From positions 146,908-210,907 of the forward strand of contig NZ_BOPC01000013.1 in NCBI RefSeq assembly GCF_016863555.1: a stretch of 64,000 nt of DNA. Direction: 5' to 3'. Origin of the DNA: Micromonospora qiuiae. GTDB taxonomy: Bacteria; Actinomycetota; Actinomycetes; Mycobacteriales; Micromonosporaceae. The notes under the pieces were generated by a model. That model searched no databases and had not been told where the DNA came from. It saw nothing but the letters and a program-made list of their open reading frames with translations. This document shows, piece after piece, positions 7,564 to 15,896 of the stretch (position 1 is the first letter of the stretch; each line of letters starts with the position of its first letter). A program made the position numbers and the translations under genes.

Positions 7564-9289
7564 CGCCCAGGGCGTGGGCGATTTCGGTGCGTAGGGTTGC
7601 GACGGCGCTTGTGGCGTGCGAACGCGCCGCGGCCACGTCGCCGTCGGCGACCGGTTCCACCACTTCGAGGTACGCCTTGAGCTTCGGTTCGGTGCCGGAG
7701 GGGCGGATCACCACCCGGGCGGTGCCGGTACGCAGGATCAGCACATCCGCCTCGGGGAGCAGGTCCCGGGTCTCGGTGACCGGCTGGCCGAGCAGCGTGG
7801 TCGGGGTGGCGGCGCGGACGCGGGCCATCGCGTCGGCGATCAGCCGCAGGTCGTCGACGCGCACCGAGAGCTGATCGGTGTGGTGCACGCCGAACTCGGC
7901 GGCCAGCTCGTCCAGCCGGTCGGTGAGCGTGCGGCCCTGTGCCTTGAGGCCGGCGGCCAACTCGGCGACGGTCAGCGCGGCGGTGATGCCGTCCTTGTCC
8001 CGAACGTGCTCGGGGGCGACGCAGTAGCCGAGCGCCTCCTCGTAACCGAACACCAGCGGCTCGGCGCCACCGCCGGCTCGCACGATCCACTTGAAACCGG
8101 TCAGCGTCTCGTCGTACGGCAGACCCCGCGCGGCGCACATCGCCTGCAGCAGCGACGAGGAGACGATGGTGGTGGCGTACAGGCCGGTCACCCCACGCCG
8201 CATCAGATGGTCGGCGAGCAGTACGCCCAGCTCGTCCCCGCGCAGCATCCGCCAGCCGGGTCGCCCCGGCGCGGCCTGCGGACCGCCGGCACCGGCGCTG
8301 CCGTCCGATGTGACCGGACCGTTGCCGGGGTCGGGGACCGCGACGGCGCAGCGATCGGCGTCGGGATCGTTGGCGATGGCCAGGTCAGCGCCGGTCGATT
8401 CGGCAAGTGCGACCAGGCGGTCCACCGCTCCCGGCTCCTCGGGGTTGGGGAAGCTCACGGTGGGGAAGTCCGGGTCGGGCTCGGCCTGGTCCGGCACCAC
8501 CCCGGGCACGGCGAACCCGGCGGCGGCGAAGGCGGCGGTGAGGACGGTCGCCCCGACGCCGTGCAGCGGGGTGTACGCCACGTTCAGGTCCCGAGCACCA
8601 CCGGCGGGCACCACCTGCACCGCCCGGGCCACGTACCCGGCGACGAGGTCGTCGCCGAGCACCTGCCCGGTCGGGCCGAGCGGCACTTCGGCGAGCGGGC
8701 CGACGGCGCGGATGGCGGCCTCGATGCCGGCGTCGGCGGGCGGCACGATCTGCGCCCCGGCGCCCAGCGCCCCGCCGAGTTCGGCACCGAGGTAGACCTT
8801 GTAGCCGTTGTCCTGCGGCGGGTTGTGGCTCGCGGTCACCATCACTCCGGCGACCGCGCCCAGGTGCCGCACGGCGTAGGCGAGCACCGGGGTGGGCAGT
8901 GGGCGGGGGAGCAGCAGCGCCGGGCGTCCCGCCCCGGTGGCGACCTGGGCGGTCCGCTCGGCGAACTCGCGAGAGCCGCGCCGGGCGTCGTACCCGATCA
9001 CCAGCGGGCCGGTGCCGCCCTGGGCCGCGAGCCAGGCGACCAGCCCGGCGGCGGCCTGGGTGACCACCGCCAGGTTCATCCCGTTGGGGCCGGCACGCAG
9101 CGGCCCGCGCAGCCCGGCGGTGCCGAAGGTCAGCGGCCCGGCGAACCGGTCGGCCAACTCGGCTGCGCTGGCCGGGAGGCGATCGAGCACCGCCCGCAAC
9201 TCCGCCCGGTCGGCCGGGTCGGGGTCGTCGGCGAGCCAGCGCTCGGCCCGCTCGCGGAGGATGTCGAGGTCAGTGGTGTCCGCCGCCAT
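7559..9289 (-). CDS. phospho-sugar mutase (phosphomannomutase/phosphoglucomutase family, PmmB-like)
   Basis: 576 residues of the alpha-D-phosphohexomutase superfamily. Seen in order: FGTAGLRGPLRAGPNGMN (55-72), catalytic phosphoserine in TASHNPPQDNGYK (Ser about 154), metal loop DPDADR (308-313), sugar-specificity loop FGYEEALGY (414-422), and phosphate-binding RPSGTEPKLKAYLE near the C-terminus. Substrate cannot be fixed from sequence. The neighbouring deoC and upp make phosphopentomutase or general salvage activity plausible, and the M. tuberculosis homologue beside upp is called PmmB. The start is ATG 9289; the stop is embedded in a repeat element. Confidence 0.9.
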   Translation of the reverse strand: MAADTTDLDILRERAERWLADDPDPADRAELRAVLDRLPASAAELADRFAGPLTFGTAGLRGPLRAGPNGMNLAVVTQAAAGLVAWLAAQGGTGPLVIGYDARRGSREFAERTAQVATGAGRPALLLPRPLPTPVLAYAVRHLGAVAGVMVTASHNPPQDNGYKVYLGAELGGALGAGAQIVPPADAGIEAAIRAVGPLAEVPLGPTGQVLGDDLVAGYVARAVQVVPAGGARDLNVAYTPLHGVGATVLTAAFAAAGFAVPGVVPDQAEPDPDFPTVSFPNPEEPGAVDRLVALAESTGADLAIANDPDADRCAVAVPDPGNGPVTSDGSAGAGGPQAAPGRPGWRMLRGDELGVLLADHLMRRGVTGLYATTIVSSSLLQAMCAARGLPYDETLTGFKWIVRAGGGAEPLVFGYEEALGYCVAPEHVRDKDGITAALTVAELAAGLKAQGRTLTDRLDELAAEFGVHHTDQLSVRVDDLRLIADAMARVRAATPTTLLGQPVTETRDLLPEADVLILRTGTARVVIRPSGTEPKLKAYLEVVEPVADGDVAAARSHATSAVATLRTEIAHALGV

Positions 9290-9361
9290 GGCCTCTTGAT
9301 AGCACGACGGCGGATCACCACGGACGCGCGCCCTGGCTGAGCCGGATGCGCGCGCCCTGGC

Positions 9362-11542
9362 TCAGCCGGCGGCGGTGAGCTGGAACGACTTCAGCATCTC
9401 GTCGTAGATCGGCTTGCTCTCCGCGAACCGGGAGTCGTTCGCGGTGAGGTAGAAGGAGTACATCCGGCCGTCGTGGGCCACCCCGTGCCACACACCGTGC
9501 CGCATGTCGTCACCCTCGCCGCAGGTGTACTCGAACTCGGCCGACGGCTTGCCGGCGAGTTCCTTGGTCTCCATGGAGATCTGGGTGTACGGCTTGGCGC
9601 AGGAGGTGGCCTTGTCGCGCAGGAAGTTCTCCGCGCTCTGCGCCCAGCGGGCCGAGTCGCCGCGCCACTCCTCGTTGAGGATGCGGACCCGCCGGCCGCT
9701 GTCCTCCGGGTCGGTGTAGTCGACGTAGACGGCACCCTTGGGCGCGGCCTTCTTCCAGCCCTTGGGCACCAGCACCCGCACACCGCGCGCCGAGTGCTCC
9801 TGCATCTCGACGCCGGGGCCCTCCTCGCTGGTGTTGGCCGGGTCGGCGACCGGGGTGGTGGGCGGCGCGTCGTCGCCGCCGGAGAGCGCCACGACGCCGA
9901 TCACCAGGAGCAGCACGAGGCCGCCGGCCGCAGCGAGTTGGATCTTGCGCGGCCAGCCCTTCACCGTGGCGACCAGACGGGCGCCGGTGGCCTTCGCCCG
10001 GTCGAGCGGGCTGCTGCCGCCACCACCGCCGGCCGGTGGCTGTGCACCGTACGGCTGGCTCGGCGCCGCCGGCCACTGGCCGGCACCGTAGCCGCCGCCG
10101 AGATGCTGGGTGGCCTCCGGCGCTCCGCCGCCGTAGCCGAACACCTCGGGCCCGACGCGCTGGGTCGCGTCCGCGCCGATGCGCTGGGTGCTGTCGGCGC
10201 CGATGCGCTGGGTCGCTTCGGCCCCGCCGATCCGCTGGGTGGCTTCGGCCCCGCCGATGTGTTGGGTGGCTTCGGCCCCGCCGATGTGTTGGGTCGCCTC
10301 CGCCCCGCCGCCGTAGGTGCCGCCGTAGGTGCGGCCGACTGGTGTGGGGGACGTGACGTTCTGCGGCGCCGGTCGGGCCAGCGCGTCGGCGTTGGTGTCA
10401 TCCATCGCGGCGGCGCTGACCGGGGCGACCTGCCCGGGGCGCTCACCGCGGCGCAGCGCGGCGAGCCGGTCGGTCAGCGACTCGCCCGGGGCGAGCATCG
10501 CAGGGCCGCCGATCTGCCCGCTCGGCTCGGGCTTCTTCGCCGGCGGCGCGGTGATCGGCGCGGGCTGCGGCATCTGCATCACCGAGTACGGGTCGGTCAT
10601 CGAGTTGACCGCAGCGGCGTTGCTGCTCAGCGGCCCGGCGAGCAGTTCGCGCAGCATGGCGCGGGCGGTGTGCACGTCGAGCCGGCGGGCCGGGTCCTTC
10701 TCCAGCAGCCCCATCAGCACCCGGGTCAGCGGGCCGCTGCGCTGCGGCGGGGCGGGCGGGTCCTCGACCACCGCGTGCATGGTCTCGATCGGGTCGCCCC
10801 GGTCGAAGGGCGGGCGACCCTCCACCGCGGTGTAGAGCGTCACGCCGAGCGAGAAGAGATCGCTGGGCGGGCCGAACTCCTGGCCCATGGCCCGCTCGGG
10901 CGAGATGAAGTGCGGTGAGCCGAGCACCATGCCTGGCGTGGTGAGCTGAACGTCGGTGGGCATCCGCGCCACCCCGAAGTCGGTCAGCACGCAACGCCCG
11001 TCGGAGCAGATCAGCACGTTGGCGGGCTTGACGTCGCGGTGCAGTACGCCGATCGCGTGAGCCACCTCCAGCGCGCCGAGCAGGGCAATCCCGATCTTGG
11101 CGACCACCCGCTGGGCGATCGGACCGTCCTCGATCACCATGTCGGCGAGGCTGCGGGCGTCGAGGAGTTCCATCACGATCCACGGCCGACCGCCCTCGGT
11201 GACCACGTCGTACACCTGCACAACGGCAGGGTGGGCGAGGGCGGCGGCGGCGCGGGCCTCGCGCAGGGTGCGTTCGTACATCGCGTCGCGGTCGCTCGGG
11301 GCCAGGCCCGGCGGGAGGACGACCTCCTTGACCGCCACGTCGCGGCGCAGAAGTGTGTCTGTGGCCCGCCAGACCGTGCCCATGCCACCGTTGCCGACCG
11401 TGGAGCGCAACGAGTACCGGTCACCGATGACGGTGCCGGGTGTCGCGCGGTCGTTGGTGGGGATGCTGACTGGTCCGCCGCTCCACGTCGGGATCTGAGT
11501 CACAGAAAAGCCACCGGGGGAAGTCGAGGGGGGCTGGGACAC
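9362..11542 (-). CDS. transmembrane Ser/Thr protein kinase with ATQ-repeat linker
   Basis: 726 residues. The kinase domain is about 40-300: glycine loop VGNGGMGTVWRA, VAVKEV lysine, catalytic HRDVKPANVL, DFGVARM and SPERAMGQE. A long cytoplasmic linker follows with a block of AEATQHIGG-like units (about 411-464) holding six ATQ/STQ motifs, and a seventh (EATQHLGG) just after. One membrane segment (about 530-552, LAAAGGLVLLLVIGVVALS) precedes an extracytoplasmic domain of about 170 residues with paired Cys. It lacks PASTA repeats. Threonine followed by Gln is a favoured phosphosite of PknB-like kinases and creates FHA-binding sites, so the linker is probably an autophosphorylated scaffold (inference). 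Confidence 0.93.
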   Translation of the reverse strand: MSQPPSTSPGGFSVTQIPTWSGGPVSIPTNDRATPGTVIGDRYSLRSTVGNGGMGTVWRATDTLLRRDVAVKEVVLPPGLAPSDRDAMYERTLREARAAAALAHPAVVQVYDVVTEGGRPWIVMELLDARSLADMVIEDGPIAQRVVAKIGIALLGALEVAHAIGVLHRDVKPANVLICSDGRCVLTDFGVARMPTDVQLTTPGMVLGSPHFISPERAMGQEFGPPSDLFSLGVTLYTAVEGRPPFDRGDPIETMHAVVEDPPAPPQRSGPLTRVLMGLLEKDPARRLDVHTARAMLRELLAGPLSSNAAAVNSMTDPYSVMQMPQPAPITAPPAKKPEPSGQIGGPAMLAPGESLTDRLAALRRGERPGQVAPVSAAAMDDTNADALARPAPQNVTSPTPVGRTYGGTYGGGAEATQHIGGAEATQHIGGAEATQRIGGAEATQRIGADSTQRIGADATQRVGPEVFGYGGGAPEATQHLGGGYGAGQWPAAPSQPYGAQPPAGGGGGSSPLDRAKATGARLVATVKGWPRKIQLAAAGGLVLLLVIGVVALSGGDDAPPTTPVADPANTSEEGPGVEMQEHSARGVRVLVPKGWKKAAPKGAVYVDYTDPEDSGRRVRILNEEWRGDSARWAQSAENFLRDKATSCAKPYTQISMETKELAGKPSAEFEYTCGEGDDMRHGVWHGVAHDGRMYSFYLTANDSRFAESKPIYDEMLKSFQLTAAG
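10151..10311. repeat. about 27-bp tandem repeat encoding ATQ motifs in the kinase
   Basis: Six imperfect 24-27-base units, each containing TGGGT plus GCSTCSGCSCCG-like sequence on the plus strand, encode AEATQHIGG, AEATQRIGG and ADSTQRIG variants on the minus strand. All preserve frame. Confidence 0.85.
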
Positions 11543-12224
11543 AACTCCCCTATCTTGCTAGTTCAGACGCCCGATGCGAAAGCCGGCGCGGGGGACGTTT
11601 AACTTACTCAGCAGTACGCGTCCTCGCGCTCACCTTCGGTGATGGGCGTCCGTGGACCATGCGCCAGTATGCCGGCTTTCGGCGCCGCCACCGAGTCCAA
11701 CGCGCGGTGCCGCCGGTGTTGCGAGCCGGCGCGACGGGCCCCTCGTGCTCTCGCACCCGGACGCGGGCATGCGGCTGTGTCGTGACGGCCGATTGCGGGT
11801 ATCGGGTCGGAATGGGCGGCCGTTGCACTCTGAGTGACCGTTGACGCACACGATGTGCGGTTGCGAATCGGCGGGTCGTGTGAGGGTCCACGGACGCCGA
11901 TCGCCGAGCGCGGTCGGGTAGTTGTCGTAGGTCGTTCCGCTGGTGCGACCAATGCGACAATTCGGAACGAGGCTGCGGGGATCCGAGGAGATTCTTGACC
12001 CGCGGACCCGGTTACGCGTTGTAGGAGGTGTGCGGCGGATGGCGGGCCTTGACCGTGATCTACCTGCTGTCCTGCGCGACGACGAGGGCTCTCAGCAGGG
12101 CATACGTGACGCTGTGCGGTCCGATCATCACCAGAACGACGTTGCGCAGAGTTACCATGGTCGGTCTACCCTGTCTGCTGTTCTTCCCGGTGATCCATTC
12201 AGTCCTAGTGATCGAGAATCCGAC
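11543..12224. other. 682-bp divergent intergenic region
   Basis: Lies between the kinase (minus) and the M20 peptidase (plus). No convincing gene. It should hold both promoters. A good ribosome site TAGGAGG at about 12022 followed by ATG 12039 is in frame with the peptidase and could be an alternative upstream start. Confidence 0.6.
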
Positions 12225-13508
12225 GTGACGAGTGCGTTGACGGCGCCCGGCGGCGCTTGGACGTCATCCTCGCCGGCGACCTCACCCGCCGTGCAGCCAC
12301 TGCCCGACGGCCTGGACGAGCTGTTGACCCGGCAGGTACCAGCCCTCGTCGCGACCCGTCGGCACATCCACGCCCATCCCGAGTTGGCCGGTGCGGAGTT
12401 CGAGACCACCGCCCTGGTGCACCGGCGGCTGACCGAGATCGGCCTGCGGCCCCGGCTGCTGCCCAAGGGCAACGGCGTGATCTGTGACATCGGCGCCGGG
12501 GATGGCCCGCTGGTCGCCTTCCGTGCCGATCTGGACGCCCTGCCGATGACCGACGGCAAGGACGTCGACTACCGGTCGACCGTGCCGGGCGTCTGCCACG
12601 CCTGCGGTCACGACGCGCACACCACGATCCTGCTCGGACTCGCGCCGTTGCTCGCCCGCCTCGTCGATCGGGGCCGGTTGCCCGGGCGAGTGCGGTTGAT
12701 CTTCCAGCCGGCCGAGGAGGCGGTGCCCTCGGGCGCCCCGGAGGTGATCGAGGCGGGCGGCCTGGACGAGGTCTCGTCGATTTTCGCCGTGCACTGCGCA
12801 CCGCAACTGCCGGTGGGTTCGGTCGGGGTGCGTACCGGCCCGTTGACGGCAGCCTCGGCCACCCTGGAGGTCCGCCTCGGCGGCCCGGGCGGGCACACCG
12901 CCCGCCCACACCTGACCACCGACCTGATCGACCTGCTCGGCCGGGTGGCCGTCGACCTGCCCGCCCAACTCGCCCGGCGGATGGATCCGCGCTGGCCGGT
13001 CTCCGTCGTCTGGGGTGCGGTGCACGCCGGGGTGGCGTTCAACGCCATCCCCGCCCAGGGGTACCTGCGTGGGACGGTCCGTTCGCTGCACCGCGAGGCC
13101 TGGCAGGACGCCGGTGAGATCATCGCGAAGCTGGTGTCGGACCTGGTCAGCGGCACCGGGGCCGACGTCGAGGTGGAGTACGTCCGAGGATTCCCGCCGG
13201 TCGTGAACGACAAGCACGCCACCGATCTGATCAGCGCCGCCGCCGCCCGCGGGCTGGGTCCCGAGAACGTCTTCGAGGCCGAGGTCAGCATGGGTGGCGA
13301 GGACTTCTCCTACTACCTCGAGCGGGTGCCCGGATCGATGATCCGACTCGGGGTGGCGCCGCCCGGCGCGACCGCCTGGTGCGACACCCACCACCCCGGC
13401 TTCGACATCGACGAGCGGTCGATCGAGTACGGCGTACGGCTTCTCGCGCACACCGCTCTCGCTGCTCTCGGCGCCCCGCCACCGGCGGACACGGGAGGTG
13501 CCCGATGA
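12225..13508 (+). CDS. M20-family amidohydrolase/peptidase
   Basis: 427 residues from GTG 12225. Zinc amidohydrolase of the M20D (AbgB/hippurate hydrolase-like) type: RRHIHAHPELAGAEFET near 37, FRADLDALPMTDGK near 98, metal-binding HACGHDAHTT near 125, EEAVPSGAPEVIEAGG near 164 with the general-base Glu, a dimerisation-domain GGPGGHTARPH, and VSMGGEDFSYY near 355. The start is uncertain: ATG 12039 with a strong AGGAGG would add 62 residues unlike the family. The stop overlaps the next ATG (ATGA). First gene of a three-gene hydrolase operon. Position relative to lpdA and the mutase resembles amiA/amiB of M. tuberculosis (recalled synteny). Substrate unknown. Confidence 0.88.
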   Translation: MTSALTAPGGAWTSSSPATSPAVQPLPDGLDELLTRQVPALVATRRHIHAHPELAGAEFETTALVHRRLTEIGLRPRLLPKGNGVICDIGAGDGPLVAFRADLDALPMTDGKDVDYRSTVPGVCHACGHDAHTTILLGLAPLLARLVDRGRLPGRVRLIFQPAEEAVPSGAPEVIEAGGLDEVSSIFAVHCAPQLPVGSVGVRTGPLTAASATLEVRLGGPGGHTARPHLTTDLIDLLGRVAVDLPAQLARRMDPRWPVSVVWGAVHAGVAFNAIPAQGYLRGTVRSLHREAWQDAGEIIAKLVSDLVSGTGADVEVEYVRGFPPVVNDKHATDLISAAAARGLGPENVFEAEVSMGGEDFSYYLERVPGSMIRLGVAPPGATAWCDTHHPGFDIDERSIEYGVRLLAHTALAALGAPPPADTGGAR

Positions 13509-14266
13509 ACCCCACCCTGTCGCACCCCGACGACCTCGTCGATCAGGTGGAGGAGTTGATCGAGGCGTTGACACCCGGCTCCTCGCCGGAACCGCCCACG
13601 GACATCTGGTACGTCTGCTACGGCTCCAACATGAGCCTCGACCGGCTGTCGTACTACCTGGTCGGCGGGCGTCCCCCGGCGGGCGCGCTGACCTATCCGG
13701 GCTGCCGGGACAAGAGCCTGCCGAGCGACAGCCGGGCCGTCCGACTGCCCGGCACGATCTACTTCGCCCTGGAGGCGCGCGCCTGGACCGGCGGGATGGC
13801 CTTCTACGACCACGAGCACCCCGGCGGGACGCCGGCGCGGGCCTACCGGCTCACCGTCTCGCAGTTCTCCGACATCATCGCGCAGGAGATGTGCCTGGAG
13901 CCCGGGGACGACATCGACCTCAGCGAGGCGATGAGCCACGGACGGTTGACCCTCGGCCCGGGCTGCTACCAGACCCTGCTACACCTCGGTGCGCTCGCCG
14001 GGCTGCCCGCCTTCACCTTCACCTCGCCCTGGCGCAGTCACGAGGTCGAGCATCGCAAGCCGGCCGCGGTCTACCTGCGCCACCTGGCCACCGGGCTCGC
14101 CGAGGCGCACCGCTGGTCGCCGTACCGGATCGCCGCCTACCTCAGCAGCCGGCCCGGCTCGATGGGCAACTGGACGCCGGACGAGGTTCGGCTCCTGCTG
14201 ACCGAGCCCGATGCTGCACCGGCATCCCCAGCAGCAAAGGAGGACCGGTCGTGCACCCCAGCGTGA
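13505..14266 (+). CDS. gamma-glutamylcyclotransferase-like fold protein
   Basis: 253 residues. After an N-terminal acidic stretch comes WYVCYGSNMSLDRL (about 36-50), the YGSN phosphate/amide-binding loop of GGCT-fold proteins, then GTIYFALEARAWTGGMAFYD, ARAYRLTVSQFSDIIAQEM and LGPGCYQTLLHLG. This is longer than simple GGCT enzymes (about 150 residues) and has a distinct C-terminal half (SPWRSHEVEHRKPAAVYLRH). ATG 13505 overlaps the M20 stop by four bases and the gene overlaps the next by 16, so all three are coupled. Likely acts on gamma-glutamyl or similar amides; the reaction is not determinable. A second, ordinary GGCT is encoded at 19477. Confidence 0.75.
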   Translation: MNPTLSHPDDLVDQVEELIEALTPGSSPEPPTDIWYVCYGSNMSLDRLSYYLVGGRPPAGALTYPGCRDKSLPSDSRAVRLPGTIYFALEARAWTGGMAFYDHEHPGGTPARAYRLTVSQFSDIIAQEMCLEPGDDIDLSEAMSHGRLTLGPGCYQTLLHLGALAGLPAFTFTSPWRSHEVEHRKPAAVYLRHLATGLAEAHRWSPYRIAAYLSSRPGSMGNWTPDEVRLLLTEPDAAPASPAAKEDRSCTPA

Positions 14267-15288
14267 CAACGGCCGACCCGGACACCACCGGCCTGTTCCT
14301 GAAGCACCAACGGGAACACGACTGCTCCGACTGCGGCCACCCGTACCTCGACGCCGACCTCACGTCCGTCGGCCCACACGTGCGTCGACTGCGAGTCGGC
14401 GGCGGCACCATCGTGGCCGACGCCACAGCCCCGGTACGCGAACTGCACGTCCTTCCGCACTGCGGCACCGAGCTGCCGCCGGACCTGCTCGCCGCCGTCG
14501 ACCCGGCGGACTACGGGAAGCTGGCCCAGTTGGTGCACGACAACCTGGATCTCGGCACCGCCGCCATCTACCGGCACCTGGTGGAGGACATCGTCGCGGG
14601 GCGAGCGCCCGGGGTGGCGGTCGCCGGCTTCCACCTGTCCCGCATCCTGCTCGACGCCAACCGGGACGCGGCCCACGAGCAGGTTCCGGAGAACCCGTAC
14701 GCCGGCAGCGCCGAACTGTACCGGGACTACCACCTCAGCGAGGGGCTGCGGCTGCGGGAGGAGGAGCTGCTGCCCTGGCTGACGGCCGTCGACGACCTGC
14801 TGCGGGAGATGGACGGCCAGGGCGCCGTCTACCACCACCACACCTACGACGTGTACTCGATCAGCCCGCGTCCCTGGGACCGGGGCTTCACCACCAAGCG
14901 CCCGGCCTTCCAACTGATCTGGCGACGGTCGCCGGTGGACCGGGCCGGTAACTATCTGGCCGCGGGCGACCCGGGACTGGCCCGGTTGGCCGACATCGAG
15001 GCGGTCCGCGACGACATCCGCGACTTCCTGGAGCAGGAGATCGGGGTCGGTAACGGCACCGGCCAGGTCGACTACCCGTTGCTGCTGCCGGTGCTGCCGT
15101 TCCGTGGCACCCGGCAGGGCGATCCGGCCTCCCCGCGCCACCTCGTCTACGACCTGCGCAAGGATCTGCTCGCCACGGAATCGCAGATCCGCTCCTGGGT
15201 GACCACGGCCCCGTGGCGTTTCCGGGAGACGAGCCATGCGGAGGTACGCTCGGACCCAGCGGCCACCCCCTCCGCCAACCTGAGCTGA
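14251..15288 (+). CDS. N-formylglutamate amidohydrolase-like protein
   Basis: 345 residues from GTG 14251, chosen because AAAGGAGG ends 7 bases before it. Features of the FGase fold: HVLPHCGTELPPDLLAAV near 70, FHLSRILLDANRDAA near 130, LYRDYHLSEGLRLREEELL near 152, and YHHHTYDVYSISPR near 192. FGase normally hydrolyses N-formyl-L-glutamate at the end of histidine degradation, but no hut genes are nearby. Last gene of the M20/GGCT-like/FGase-like operon, whose shared theme is hydrolysis of N-acyl or gamma-glutamyl amides (inference). Confidence 0.78.
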   Translation: MHPSVTTADPDTTGLFLKHQREHDCSDCGHPYLDADLTSVGPHVRRLRVGGGTIVADATAPVRELHVLPHCGTELPPDLLAAVDPADYGKLAQLVHDNLDLGTAAIYRHLVEDIVAGRAPGVAVAGFHLSRILLDANRDAAHEQVPENPYAGSAELYRDYHLSEGLRLREEELLPWLTAVDDLLREMDGQGAVYHHHTYDVYSISPRPWDRGFTTKRPAFQLIWRRSPVDRAGNYLAAGDPGLARLADIEAVRDDIRDFLEQEIGVGNGTGQVDYPLLLPVLPFRGTRQGDPASPRHLVYDLRKDLLATESQIRSWVTTAPWRFRETSHAEVRSDPAATPSANLS

Positions 15289-15735
15289 CCTCGCACGGGG
15301 AGGGTCGAAGTGGTGGTTCGACCATGAGTCTGCCGCGAGGTGTCCATTCTGCTCGCCGACCTCCGTACCGAGGCGCTCGATCTGATCACCTTGAAGGCTG
15401 CGGAGAGCAGCCCGGACGGGATCGCAGTCCCCGTACGTGAGGTGGCCGGTCAACTCGTCGCGCTCGCGGAGCGTGGATCTGAACCCGTGTAGCTCGCCCC
15501 GGTCGTCCACCGCGTAGCCGAGGAACACCACGGACGAGTCGATCACCGCGAAGTTGACGTTCAGCCAACGCAGGAAGATCAGCATGGTCAGGAAGATCAG
15601 CGGCGCCGCCCAGTTCAGGCTCTCGATGAAGATGTTGTCGGCGATGCTGACCGCCAGGGCCACGACGAGAGCGAAGGTGATGAGCCGGGACTCCAGCTCC
15701 TCCATCCGGGGATGCTCGATGCGGTCGCTCGGCAA
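15289..15735 (-). CDS. hypothetical small membrane protein; 3' end unclear
   Basis: From TTG 15735, with GGGGAGG 9 bases upstream, the minus strand encodes SDRIEHPRMEELESRLITFA, two hydrophobic segments (FALVVALAVSIADNIFIES and WAAPLIFLTMLIFLRWLNV), then a soluble stretch VIDSSVVFLGYAVDDRGELH and LTGHLTYGDCDPVRAALRSL. The first 110-120 residues look real. The frame then has no stop and continues antisense through the whole FGase-like gene to 14137. Either the gene ends by a frameshift near 15300 or the last part is an accident. The lower boundary given is only the point where antisense overlap begins. No family recognised. Confidence 0.45.
15303..15323. terminator. hairpin after the hydrolase operon
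   Basis: GGTCGAA and TTCGACC pair around a 7-base loop, 15 bases after the FGase-like stop. There is no T-run, as is common in high-GC actinomycetes. Confidence 0.4.
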
Positions 15736-15896
15736 GGGACGCCACCTCCCCGGAGATCGACGACGCCCATCATGACGGGCTGTCACGCCGAGTATGGCGG
15801 AGCGCCGCCGTACGTGTTGCCGTCCGCAGTGGACCCGGCCCAGTGGTGACCGTTCGGCCGGCGCGAACGGCCACCACCGTTTCCCGAAATGGCCCG

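Noticed and set aside
11604..11960. Several overlapping ORFs of 60-118 codons on both strands
   Set aside because: Overlapping in all frames, Arg/Pro-rich, no ribosome sites and no recognisable domains; best read as non-coding.
12028..12228. 66-codon ORF with hydrophobic segments upstream of the M20 gene
   Set aside because: Cys/Leu-rich composition without a ribosome site and overlapping the probable peptidase start region.
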